Shown here piece after piece: positions 43,965 through 51,487 of a DNA stretch of 64,000 nucleotides (positions are counted from its first letter, which is position 1; every line of letters begins with the position of its first letter). Source of the DNA: a virus; IMG/VR virus record IMGVR_UViG_3300034013_000869, positions 1-64,000 of that record; one strand, given 5' to 3'. Made by a program: the position numbers and the translations under genes. The notes under the pieces are model-generated. The model saw only the letters and a program-made list of their open reading frames with translations, was not told the DNA's origin and did not search any database.

Positions 43965-44585
43965 TTATTTATTAAAAGTTTTTTCATAAACATTCCTAAT
44001 GGCTTTTATACCATTTGGTTGAATCTCTCTTGTTCCTATACCCGCAAAATTTTGAGAAGTTATAGAAGGAACATCTTTCATTTCAACAAATTGAAGAGTT
44101 GAGTAAGACCATCTAAACCACTTATCTCTAACTTGATCAAATACAAATACTTCTTTTTTATTATTTATACCCATCATTACTGCATATCCGGTACCACCAT
44201 CGACAATATCAAATTCACCTTTATTGTAATATCCTTTTGAATTTTTGTGACCAGATTTAATAATTGTGCTAATTGCAAATATTTGATCCGAGTATTTCAC
44301 TTGAGACCAATTACGAGCTAGCAAATTCATATACTTATGAATTCCATATCTATTTAGAAACTTATTTGCTTTATTAACTTCAATAACACCTTCATTATAA
44401 TCATCATCTGAAATTTCAACTTTATTAGGTGATGTGTGTTTAGGTGTTTTATGAGAGTAGGCTCTGGTAGTAACATCATAGGTAACTCCTTCGTTTTCCC
44501 AGACGGTATCCGCTCCGACTGCACCACCAGAATGACAAACTACTTTTGTCAAGTCAATGGGTTTTTTATCAAAAATATCAATCAT
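43965..44585 (-). CDS. SLOG-superfamily (YpsA/YspA-like) protein
   Basis: A 206-residue protein. CHSGGAVGADTVW near residue 17 is the glycine-rich nucleotide-binding loop, LLARNWSQVKYSDQIFAI fits the middle, and GIGTREI closes the domain. SLOG proteins bind nucleotides or NAD derivatives and some belong to defence or signalling systems. It is two bases from the HAD gene and overlaps the upstream mini-gene by eight. Confidence 0.75.
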   Translation of the reverse strand: MIDIFDKKPIDLTKVVCHSGGAVGADTVWENEGVTYDVTTRAYSHKTPKHTSPNKVEISDDDYNEGVIEVNKANKFLNRYGIHKYMNLLARNWSQVKYSDQIFAISTIIKSGHKNSKGYYNKGEFDIVDGGTGYAVMMGINNKKEVFVFDQVRDKWFRWSYSTLQFVEMKDVPSITSQNFAGIGTREIQPNGIKAIRNVYEKTFNK

Positions 44586-44832
44586 TTAGTATTTTGTTTA
44601 TTAAAAATTCTCTCTTTATCGATAAATCCTTTTCAAAAAATAGATTTATCGAATTTTCTCCACTAAAAGAGCTATAGATATTCAATTTATATTTACAATC
44701 TTGATAATGTTTATCTAAGTATTTAATTATTAAATATCTAGCATCATCTATATTGGTTACTTTATCACTATACGGAACATCAAAACTCTCCACTAAGTTT
44801 TTATTAGTTTCTAAATAAATATTTATCATCAT
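44578..44832 (-). CDS. small protein with RxxKIxxI-like tail
   Basis: An 84-residue protein (NIYLETNKNLVESFDVPYSD early; INLFFEKD late). It ends SIKREFLINKILND, which matches the shared tail with L in place of K before the Ile. It overlaps both neighbours by a few bases. Function unknown. Confidence 0.5.
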   Translation of the reverse strand: MMINIYLETNKNLVESFDVPYSDKVTNIDDARYLIIKYLDKHYQDCKYKLNIYSSFSGENSINLFFEKDLSIKREFLINKILND

Positions 44833-45695
44833 AGTTTTACCTCCATACCTTGAGTGTTCCAGATGGCCAATGCACCATCCATCCTAAAATACAGGTCTCT
44901 TATATCAATCGGTTCATTAAAAATGTATTTTTTAAGACAAAGAAAAAATCTATTTCCATTACAACCAACCATTTCTTTATGTAAGATATTATTACCTACA
45001 TCAATATAAGAATTAATTCTAAAATTCTCAACTCTTTCTACCGTAAATATCTTAGTACTAAATACTAAATCGATTGTATCCAATATTTCTTTAATCTCTG
45101 AGAAATCATTAAATGAATAAATCACTTCATCGTTTTTAATACAAGCAATTTTTAATCCTAAATGATTATATTTATTTATAACATCTTCAATAATAACACG
45201 TTGTGCTTTACCCTGTCTCTTTGGATTAATATTACCGAATATATATTGTCGGAATTGTTTAGAGTGGTTAAAAATCTCAGGGAAATCAAATTTTGATAAG
45301 AAATCTTCATATGAGTTTCCCAATTCATTTAGGAAATCAGGATCATATTTTTTAAGAACCTTCCAGTTTGCTTTTTTAATATCTATAGATATATACTTAC
45401 AATCTTCTGAATATTCAAAGTTTTTAGTAACTGGATAATCAGGTATTAAATTATCATCTTGAAGCTCATTATAAGCTCTTGTATTTTTGAGAAAATCAAT
45501 TATCTGATTTGATTTTTCAATTCTATATTCATAAAGATCACCATACTTTTCTTCAGCTTCTTCATAAAGTCTAATTAACTCTTTAATATTTTTCCACTTC
45601 TCCAACTTAGAGAATTGTTCTATATAATAGTCAAAGTGTTCGTATTCGGGAACACTTATGTCCATTAATTTACAAAATCCTTTTACGTCTTTCAT
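44829..45695 (-). CDS. conserved protein with possible polymerase-palm-like motifs
   Basis: A 288-residue protein. CKYISIDIKKANWKVL around residue 114 resembles motif A of palm-type polymerases. HSKQFRQYIFGNINPKRQGK follows. IACIKNDEVIYSF near residue 188 has the look of a motif C strand-turn-strand with D-E. I recall similar proteins in large viruses and phages but cannot name a family. Enzymatic function is not shown. Confidence 0.5.
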   Translation of the reverse strand: MKDVKGFCKLMDISVPEYEHFDYYIEQFSKLEKWKNIKELIRLYEEAEEKYGDLYEYRIEKSNQIIDFLKNTRAYNELQDDNLIPDYPVTKNFEYSEDCKYISIDIKKANWKVLKKYDPDFLNELGNSYEDFLSKFDFPEIFNHSKQFRQYIFGNINPKRQGKAQRVIIEDVINKYNHLGLKIACIKNDEVIYSFNDFSEIKEILDTIDLVFSTKIFTVERVENFRINSYIDVGNNILHKEMVGCNGNRFFLCLKKYIFNEPIDIRDLYFRMDGALAIWNTQGMEVKL

Positions 45696-45696
45696 A

Positions 45697-46026
45697 TTAG
45701 TTTAATACCTGTTTTATTTTTTCGTCTCTTTGATAAGCTTTATAATCTTCTCCTTCCGTGATAAAATATTCTGACATTTCTTGTTCAGTAAAATAATACC
45801 ACTTTATTCTCTCACTATATGGTAAATTCCACCAATCTTTTCTACCAGAATGATATCCATGTTGATCATCTTCAACACAAAAACCATATCCTTTTCTACC
45901 ATTAACTTCTGGATCAGCATTAAATTCTAAATTACCTCTTCCTTTGATATCATAATGACTACCAACTTTAATAGTTTTGTATTCTTTGACACAAACAACT
46001 CTTTGACAATCCCATCTATCTTCCAT
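45697..46026 (-). CDS. small protein with RxxKIxxI tail
   Basis: A 109-residue protein with two or three strands at the start (QRVVCVKEYKTIKVGSHYDI) that look SH3-like, then an aromatic, acidic middle. The C-terminus AYQRDEKIKQVLN carries the shared tail. It overlaps the 55-residue mini-gene upstream by 11 bases. No known function. Confidence 0.55.
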   Translation of the reverse strand: MEDRWDCQRVVCVKEYKTIKVGSHYDIKGRGNLEFNADPEVNGRKGYGFCVEDDQHGYHSGRKDWWNLPYSERIKWYYFTEQEMSEYFITEGEDYKAYQRDEKIKQVLN

Positions 46027-46183
46027 CGAATAGTTTTTTAATTTTATATTTTCTAGCTTTTATAACATTAACTCTACATCTTAACTTGGATAACTCTGAG
46101 TAAACATCAGTTACATTCATAGCACCGTAGCTCGAGTTCAAAATCATCTTGTAATAAGCTAATTTACTTTCTAATTCTCTCAT
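46016..46183 (-). CDS. mini-protein: family-B DNA polymerase motif B fragment with tail
   Basis: A 55-residue protein. LAYYKMILNSSYGAMNV matches motif B of family-B DNA polymerases (K-x3-N-S-x-Y-G-A; T4 gp43 has LLINSLYGALG). It then diverges into a basic segment ending ARKYKIKKLFDGR, the shared tail. No other polymerase part is present. The ATG overlaps the stop of the phosphoesterase gene, so it is probably translated by coupling. Confidence 0.55.
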   Translation of the reverse strand: MRELESKLAYYKMILNSSYGAMNVTDVYSELSKLRCRVNVIKARKYKIKKLFDGR

Positions 46184-46785
46184 AAATCTCCGTGATGGTC
46201 AATTTTTTCCATAGTTCTCTTTGACATTATATTAGTAATATCACCTATGTTAAAAGGTCGATATTCACCAAACATTTTATAAGCAACATCAACTCCAACG
46301 TCCATAGAACGACCAAAGTCTGGGATAGAACCGTGTGAGTGACCATAAAGATGTATAACACCTTTGTGACTACCTAACCAAACTCGATGTGAGTAGTGAG
46401 AAAGGAATAGTTTTGTTTTACCAATATCTAAAGTTAAAACATCTTGAACTGATGAAAAAAGTTCAATTGGGTTAAATGATGTATCGTGATATTTTATTTC
46501 TTTGTCTACTATGTGTTGGTCATGATTTCCTAAAATAAGATGTACATTTTTACAAACAATGTAGTTTCTAAATTGAAGTATGTTATGAACTCCACCGAAA
46601 CTCCAATCACCTAAGTGATAAAGAATATCATCTTCTTTAACATATTTGTTGATACCATCAACAAGTGCCATATTCATTTCATGTACAGAGTTAAAATCTC
46701 TATATCCTGAAGACCAGTTCGATATTTTGGGACCAGCTATGTTAGTGTGTCCAAAGTGTGTGTCTGATGTAAACCATATATTCAT
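46180..46785 (-). CDS. calcineurin-like metallophosphoesterase
   Basis: A 201-residue phosphoesterase. Metal-binding motifs are in order: SDTHFGH (7-13), LGDWSF, LGNHD, LSHYSH and YGHSHG. At this size it matches small phage phosphoesterases often annotated as Icc- or YfcE-like, not the gp47/Mre11 nuclease partner of gp46. The substrate is probably a phosphodiester or nucleotide. It is the first gene of the leftward 39-47 kb block. Confidence 0.85.
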   Translation of the reverse strand: MNIWFTSDTHFGHTNIAGPKISNWSSGYRDFNSVHEMNMALVDGINKYVKEDDILYHLGDWSFGGVHNILQFRNYIVCKNVHLILGNHDQHIVDKEIKYHDTSFNPIELFSSVQDVLTLDIGKTKLFLSHYSHRVWLGSHKGVIHLYGHSHGSIPDFGRSMDVGVDVAYKMFGEYRPFNIGDITNIMSKRTMEKIDHHGDL

Positions 46786-46811
46786 AATACAAATATAAGG
46801 ATTTAAAATAA

Positions 46812-46840
46812 AAAAACCACTCTATTGAATGGTTTTCTAA
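46812..46840 (-). terminator. probable rho-independent terminator
   Basis: AAAACCA and TGGTTTT form a stem around a ten-base loop. The minus strand then runs into TTTTTTTATTTT. It follows the leader-bearing gene at 46855-47619. Confidence 0.6.
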
Positions 46841-46854
46841 TTTTTTTCAGATTT

Positions 46855-47619
46855 TTATTTTTTGACTTCTTTCCAAAAGTGCTTTTGTCCAGGTTCTTCT
46901 TGAATTTTCCCATCTTTAAATGCAAACTTTTTCAAACCACCAACTGGTATTTTATATGAATCGGACTGATTAGGTGGGGTAGGTGGAGTATCAGTAGAAT
47001 CTTTGAATCTACCAGTAAACTTATCATTTTCAGGTCTATAATAACCAACAGCCGCACTATCAGTACCATCATATCCAAAAAATTCAAGAATCTTAGTTAA
47101 TAACCAACTAACCACAAACGATCCTATCCAATATAAAGCAGCAATAGAACCACTACCATCTGTCATAAATAATCCTGTAACAAATGCCGGTAATCCAAAC
47201 CAACCAGCAATATTCAATCCGAATAAATATTTAAGAGTTGCCAATATTTTTACTATAATGTTTTCACCTTCTACTGTATGCCACTCATCACTTTGACTCT
47301 CTTTAACAGGACTTAGTTTAAGAGCCTCTATCATTTTAGAAACATTTTTTGAATCTAACTCTGGAGTAATTGTTCCAAAATTTTTCATCATAAAGTCATA
47401 TATTTTCTTTAATGATTCTTTACTTGGTTTTATAGAATTCAAAATATCATGACCTTTATCTTCTAACCATTTCTCAACAGGTTTAACCATTGTGTTTTTT
47501 ATTTCATTATAGATTGATTTATAAACATCAGCTGCTCCAGCGATTGGATCAACTGGCATAAACATCATGTCCATAGTTTCATTTACATTGAAAGATTCAA
47601 ATTTTTTAATATATTTCAT
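46855..47619 (-). CDS. membrane protein with capsid-targeting-like leader
   Basis: A 254-residue protein starting MKYIKKFESFNVNE, a strong leader with a V-N-E site. Residues about 40-130 are helical. Hydrophobic segments near 145-170 (LFGLNIAGWFGLPAFVTGLF) and 176-195 (ALYWIGSFVVSWLLTKILEF) can span a membrane. The C-terminus is Pro-rich. If packaged and injected, it could insert into the host membrane early in infection; this is inference. A TAATATATA-type box lies at 47643-47652. Confidence 0.65.
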   Translation of the reverse strand: MKYIKKFESFNVNETMDMMFMPVDPIAGAADVYKSIYNEIKNTMVKPVEKWLEDKGHDILNSIKPSKESLKKIYDFMMKNFGTITPELDSKNVSKMIEALKLSPVKESQSDEWHTVEGENIIVKILATLKYLFGLNIAGWFGLPAFVTGLFMTDGSGSIAALYWIGSFVVSWLLTKILEFFGYDGTDSAAVGYYRPENDKFTGRFKDSTDTPPTPPNQSDSYKIPVGGLKKFAFKDGKIQEEPGQKHFWKEVKK

Positions 47620-47642
47620 AATATAAGTAATTTTTTATAACA

Positions 47643-47652
47643 TATATATTAT
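47643..47652 (-). promoter_or_regulatory. AATAATATATA box
   Basis: Minus-strand AATAATATATATG, about 24 bases before the ATG at 47619, in the 101-base divergent gap with the cysteine synthase gene. Confidence 0.35.
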
Positions 47653-47720
47653 TTTTCTAAATATATTTTTCATCAAACTATCATTTTTTAGATATATAAA
47701 CTATAAAAAAATCGTATTTA

Positions 47721-48593
47721 ATGAAAAATCTATCATCTCAAGTTGGTCAAACTCCACTAATTCAAATATCAGAAAGAATCTTTGCAAAATTCGAAGGTCA
47801 AAATCCAAGTGGATCCATAAAAGATAGAATGGCATCTTTTATAATCAATGATGCTGAAAAAAACAATCTTATTAAAAAAGGTGATACAATTATTGAAGCA
47901 ACATCAGGAAACTCTGGAATTGCTTTTGCTTTCTTAGCAGCAGAAAGAGGTTATAAATGTATTATTATTATGCCTTCTAATATGAGCGAAGAACGAAAAC
48001 AAATGTTAAGAATTTATGGAGCTGAACTTATTGAAGTTCCTGATGGTAAATTTGATGATGCGATTGCTTTAAGAGATAAAATGGCTAAAGAAAATGGATA
48101 CTTTAACCCTAATCAATTTCATAACCCTCTAAATATACAAGCTCATTATGAAGGAACGGGTGTTGAGATTCTACACCAACACACAGAGAAAATTGCTGCT
48201 TTTGTTGATGGAACAGGAACTGGAGGTACTCTTATGGGTATCTCTCGTCTTTTAAAGATGTATCATCCATGGATGAAAGTTGTTGCTGTTGAGCCAGCAG
48301 AATCTCCAGTTATGTCAGGTGGTCAACCAGGAATTCACGGAATTCAAGGAATTGGCGATGGTTCTAAATTCTTAGTTAATCTAAAAGAAGTTGATGATAT
48401 TATGATTATATCAACTGAAGAAGCTAAAGAAAGAGCTAGAAGACTAGCTAAAGAACAAGGTTTATTTGTTGGTATCAGTTCGGGAGCTAACATTTTAGCA
48501 TCAGAAAGGTTATTAGAAAAGTACCCGGATATGGAAGGTAATATCATTACTATATTATGTGATAGAGGAGAAAGATATCTTTCTTGTTTATAA
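47721..48593 (+). CDS. cysM: cysteine synthase (CysM/CysK-type, PLP-dependent)
   Basis: Makes L-cysteine from O-acetylserine (or a related acceptor) and sulfide or thiosulfate. The PLP lysine is K34 in PSGSIKDR. TSGNSG (61-66) binds the substrate, GTGTGGT (164-170) the PLP phosphate, and SSGAN (253-257) closes the site. FVDGTGTGG and the 290-residue length favour the CysM branch. It is a host-type metabolic gene, rare in phages. It fits with the phage tRNA-Cys and several Cys-rich zinc proteins in this window. Confidence 0.93.
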   Translation: MKNLSSQVGQTPLIQISERIFAKFEGQNPSGSIKDRMASFIINDAEKNNLIKKGDTIIEATSGNSGIAFAFLAAERGYKCIIIMPSNMSEERKQMLRIYGAELIEVPDGKFDDAIALRDKMAKENGYFNPNQFHNPLNIQAHYEGTGVEILHQHTEKIAAFVDGTGTGGTLMGISRLLKMYHPWMKVVAVEPAESPVMSGGQPGIHGIQGIGDGSKFLVNLKEVDDIMIISTEEAKERARRLAKEQGLFVGISSGANILASERLLEKYPDMEGNIITILCDRGERYLSCL

Positions 48594-48596
48594 AAA

Positions 48597-48606
48597 TAAT
48601 ATATAG
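48597..48606 (+). promoter_or_regulatory. TAATATATAG box
   Basis: TAATATATAG lies four bases before the ATG at 48611, overlapping the region just after the cysteine synthase stop. Its position argues for 48611 as the true start of the next gene. Confidence 0.5.
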
Positions 48607-48610
48607 TTTA

Positions 48611-49864
48611 ATGAAACACTTAAAATCTTACAACGAAGGATTCTTAGACTATTTTAAGAAAGATAGTAGTGATGACAAACTCACACTGGATATGATGCAT
48701 CGTCTTGAAAAAGTTAAAGATAATAACCCATATGAAATTCATGATATAATGAAAGAAGATATGAGGTTACCTGCTTGGATGCAAAATGCAGCAAGTACTT
48801 CAGAAAATGGAGCTGGATCTGAATATTATAGTGTAATATACATTGTTAGATTTGATGATGTTGATGTATTAATATCAAATGATAGACATAATCTAGTTAA
48901 TGTTCAAACTGGAGCACCAGCAGGTCATAAGAAGTGTGTTAATAAGTGGAAATTATTTATTGGAAATAACACAGGTTTATGTGAAAGAATTAGATCTAAA
49001 GAATTATATCGTATAAAGTTATTTCACTTAATAGAGAAAATCTATAATGAAGATATAGAAAGAAAAAGAATTGATAGAATTCAAACTGAGATTAACCCAG
49101 CGGCTGATTTATTAGAAGAAGGTCTTTTTGATTTCTTTTCTAAGAAGGAAACTGAAGATGATAAAATTGCTTCAGCATATATCAAAAGATTAAAGAAGGT
49201 TAGAGGTATTTGTCCTTATAAAATAACAAAAGACGATACTAGTAACGGAGATTCATACACAATAAATAAATGGGAAGTAGATTTTGAAGACACTCCTATT
49301 AAACTATGGTCTATAATATCTACTAGATCATCTGGATTTGATGAACAATCACAACAACTTTTACTTAGCAAAAAATTAGCAAAATATAGCAAATATGAGT
49401 TTTACGGACTAAATATTAAATGTGAAGGTGAACTTGAAAATTGTAAAGCAAGTGCTAAAGTGCTAAAAGAATTGGTTGAATTGGTAGAATCTGTATATGA
49501 AAATGATAAAGAAGCTAGAAGAATTGAACATATAAGAGTAAATATGAATGATGCTGCTGATTTAATTGGAGAATCCATATACGAAAGAGAAGTAGTATTC
49601 ACTAATAAAAGAAACCCAAGATTAGTAATTGCAATTAAGAAGAATCCTGATGGTAGAATAACTGAAATTCAAAATGAAACCGGTATGAGATTTCCTTTCT
49701 CAGTTGGTCAAATTCTAAATAGAACAGCTGAAGTTTGGGCTTGTAATAATAACTTCTTAATGGATGGTAAAGATACTTGTCCTGATAAAAAGATATTTGG
49801 TATTAAAACTAAAGATGTTCCACAAGGACACGAATGGAGACATATTTTCCCTCACAAATTTTAA
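48611..49864 (+). CDS. putative capsid-targeted protein with internal duplication
   Basis: A 417-residue protein. I start it at 48611 (MKHLKSYNE), where the shared leader begins right after a TAATATATAG box; an upstream ATG at 48584 lies in the cysteine synthase end. Two related halves follow: EGFLDYFKK...LEKVKDNNPYEI...RIDRIQTEINPAADLLEE, then EGLFDFFSKK...LKKVRGICPYKI...RIEHIRVNMNDAADLIGE. The second half keeps a leader-like start. The C-terminal 80 residues are distinct (NPDGRITEIQNETGMRF). Function unknown. Confidence 0.6.
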   Translation: MKHLKSYNEGFLDYFKKDSSDDKLTLDMMHRLEKVKDNNPYEIHDIMKEDMRLPAWMQNAASTSENGAGSEYYSVIYIVRFDDVDVLISNDRHNLVNVQTGAPAGHKKCVNKWKLFIGNNTGLCERIRSKELYRIKLFHLIEKIYNEDIERKRIDRIQTEINPAADLLEEGLFDFFSKKETEDDKIASAYIKRLKKVRGICPYKITKDDTSNGDSYTINKWEVDFEDTPIKLWSIISTRSSGFDEQSQQLLLSKKLAKYSKYEFYGLNIKCEGELENCKASAKVLKELVELVESVYENDKEARRIEHIRVNMNDAADLIGESIYEREVVFTNKRNPRLVIAIKKNPDGRITEIQNETGMRFPFSVGQILNRTAEVWACNNNFLMDGKDTCPDKKIFGIKTKDVPQGHEWRHIFPHKF

Positions 49865-49870
49865 TATATA
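49861..49870 (+). promoter_or_regulatory. TTAATATATA box
   Basis: TTAATATATA four bases before the ATG at 49875, overlapping the stop codon of the preceding gene. Confidence 0.5.
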
Positions 49871-49874
49871 AACT

Positions 49875-50378
49875 ATGAAAAAAATAAAAGATTTCAAATC
49901 ATTCAATGAAGCACTAGCAGGTCATATGGGAGCGGTTCATTCAGCTACAAGGAATATGAAGTCAGCTTCTGGTGAAGAACCTTCTACTAAATCAGATGAA
50001 TTCTCACTACACATTTGTACCGATCCATTATATAAAAGGTTTGCTAACTATAACTACAAACTAAAAGATGTGGAAATTGAAAAAGTTGAGCCTAAAAAAG
50101 GATTTATGTCTAAATTATTTAGTGGTAGTTCATCTATTGATTTTACATTCACTAAAGTAAAAGACAACTCTGAAGCTTTTTTATCTTTAAAATTAAAAGG
50201 AGATAAATTTGTTTTAGCCAATTCTTCAACAAGTGAGAACATTATGGCTACTATTCCGGATTTAGAACAAGCTAAAAAGTTTCTTAACTTTCTATTAGGA
50301 CAATCCCAATGGAAAGATGAATTAACTAAGAATTTTGAAAATATAAAAGAATCGCTAACAATTGAATCTTTCAAATAA
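49875..50378 (+). CDS. putative capsid-targeted protein with CTS-like leader
   Basis: A 167-residue protein starting MKKIKDFKSFNEA, a strong leader. The body includes a strand-rich region (SIDFTFTKVKDNSEAFLSLKLKG). The last 16 residues (KNFENIKESLTIESFK) are almost identical to the end of the next gene product, though the middles differ. This gives a shared start and end around different cores. Function unknown. Confidence 0.6.
   Translation: MKKIKDFKSFNEALAGHMGAVHSATRNMKSASGEEPSTKSDEFSLHICTDPLYKRFANYNYKLKDVEIEKVEPKKGFMSKLFSGSSSIDFTFTKVKDNSEAFLSLKLKGDKFVLANSSTSENIMATIPDLEQAKKFLNFLLGQSQWKDELTKNFENIKESLTIESFK
50331..50378 (+). repeat. direct repeat copy 1 (gene 3' end)
   Basis: 48 bases, including the stop codon, that match 50772-50819 at about 43 positions. 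Both copies end a leader-bearing gene. Confidence 0.8.
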
Positions 50379-50393
50379 AAAATAAAAATGATT

Positions 50394-50819
50394 ATGAAAC
50401 ACATAAGAAAATTCAATGAATCAATTGAAAACGAAGAAATCAATGAAAACGAAATAAATGAATTCTTAAATAATGGAGTTAGAATTAATGTATTTTTAAC
50501 TGATTTACTTTATGATACAAATCTTATTTTACTTATGACCAATGGTGAGATATATGAAAGAAGAGCTGGTAATAAAAAATTCACTATTTATTCATCAAAA
50601 GATGAATTCAAATCAAAAACTGGGGCTTCTTTAGATGATGAGTATGCTGGAAATGCTTCTCCTGCTTTAATCAATCTTTTTGGTGAGGTGGATGATTATA
50701 GAGGTGGTTTAATTGAAATGGCTTATATTGATAGCCAATTTGATAATCCACTTTTAGATAGTATTCTAAAAAACTTTGAAAATATAAAAGAATCATTAAC
50801 AATTGAGTCTTTAAAATAA
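50394..50819 (+). CDS. putative capsid-targeted protein with CTS-like leader
   Basis: A 141-residue acidic protein. I start it at 50394 (MKHIRKFNE), two codons inside an in-frame ATG at 50388, because the shared leader begins there. The core (RINVFLTDLLYDTNLILLMTN) is unlike its neighbour, but the C-terminus KNFENIKESLTIESLK is nearly identical. It is in tandem with two other leader-bearing genes and probably shares their transcript. Function unknown. Confidence 0.58.
   Translation: MKHIRKFNESIENEEINENEINEFLNNGVRINVFLTDLLYDTNLILLMTNGEIYERRAGNKKFTIYSSKDEFKSKTGASLDDEYAGNASPALINLFGEVDDYRGGLIEMAYIDSQFDNPLLDSILKNFENIKESLTIESLK
50772..50819 (+). repeat. direct repeat copy 2 (gene 3' end)
   Basis: Partner of 50331-50378, about 43 of 48 bases identical, with mostly silent or conservative changes. 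Confidence 0.8.
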
Positions 50820-50832
50820 ATAAATAAAAACT

Positions 50833-51456
50833 ATGATAAAGAAATTTAACCAATTTGTAAAAGAAAATGTTTCACTAAGTAATTCGGCAGCTAGAATATA
50901 CATTGATAGTGATGAAGCCGAAATGTTTACTACTGAACCAGCTTTGCAAAAATTAGTATCAGATAGAAAAGTATCTCTACTACCACCAGAACTTTATTTT
51001 GAAGCAGAAGATAAAAGTACAATTGAGATACTTAAAGGATATTTTCCAGATGTTGATTTTGAGGATGATTTTGAGGATGAACATTATAGTGGTGACGATG
51101 AGGACGAGGATGATTCAGATGGATTTGACGATGATGACTACGAAATGAGTAATGAAGAAATTAACTTAAAAGGCCTTGCTGCTGGAGCAATGATGGCTTT
51201 AATGACTGCTTGTCATAATGGTGAAATAAATGGTGAGCCATATGAAGGATATACTGGCGATATGTTAGTAAAAAAGATTGAAATGGGTGGAGGTAAATAC
51301 AACCACTTTCTTGTACACGGACTTGATGAAGATGGTAAATATGTTGAATTTAGAACAGATAATCTAACTTTTAATGTAGGAGATTCTATTCATGTTGACT
51401 TCTCAAAAGAAGAAGCTTATCCACTAGATGATAAAGAAAATATAGGAAAATTCTAA
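50833..51456 (+). CDS. putative capsid-targeted acidic protein
   Basis: A 207-residue protein starting MIKKFNQFVKE (V-K-E site). Residues about 75-105 are almost entirely Asp, Glu, Ser and Gly. The C-terminal part has LKGLAAGAMMALMTACHNGEI and a compact domain with HFLVHGLDEDGKYVEF. The acidic stretch could mimic DNA or help in capsid-core packing. Function unknown. A bidirectional terminator follows. Confidence 0.6.
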   Translation: MIKKFNQFVKENVSLSNSAARIYIDSDEAEMFTTEPALQKLVSDRKVSLLPPELYFEAEDKSTIEILKGYFPDVDFEDDFEDEHYSGDDEDEDDSDGFDDDDYEMSNEEINLKGLAAGAMMALMTACHNGEINGEPYEGYTGDMLVKKIEMGGGKYNHFLVHGLDEDGKYVEFRTDNLTFNVGDSIHVDFSKEEAYPLDDKENIGKF

Positions 51457-51460
51457 ACAA

Positions 51461-51487
51461 AAAAGACCAGTTTAACTGGTCTTTTTT
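51461..51487. terminator. bidirectional rho-independent terminator
   Basis: AAAAGACCAG-TTTAA-CTGGTCTTTT with flanking A and T runs, between convergent genes ending at 51456 and 51472. Confidence 0.85.

Noticed and set aside
46180-46785. gp47/SbcD (Mre11-type) partner of gp46
   Set aside because: The protein is a small single-domain phosphoesterase (201 residues), too short and lacking the Mre11 capping region, and is 27 kb away from gp46.
48584-48610. upstream start for the 48611 gene
   Set aside because: The extra residues cover the cysteine synthase end and the TAATATATAG box. The shared leader begins exactly at 48611.
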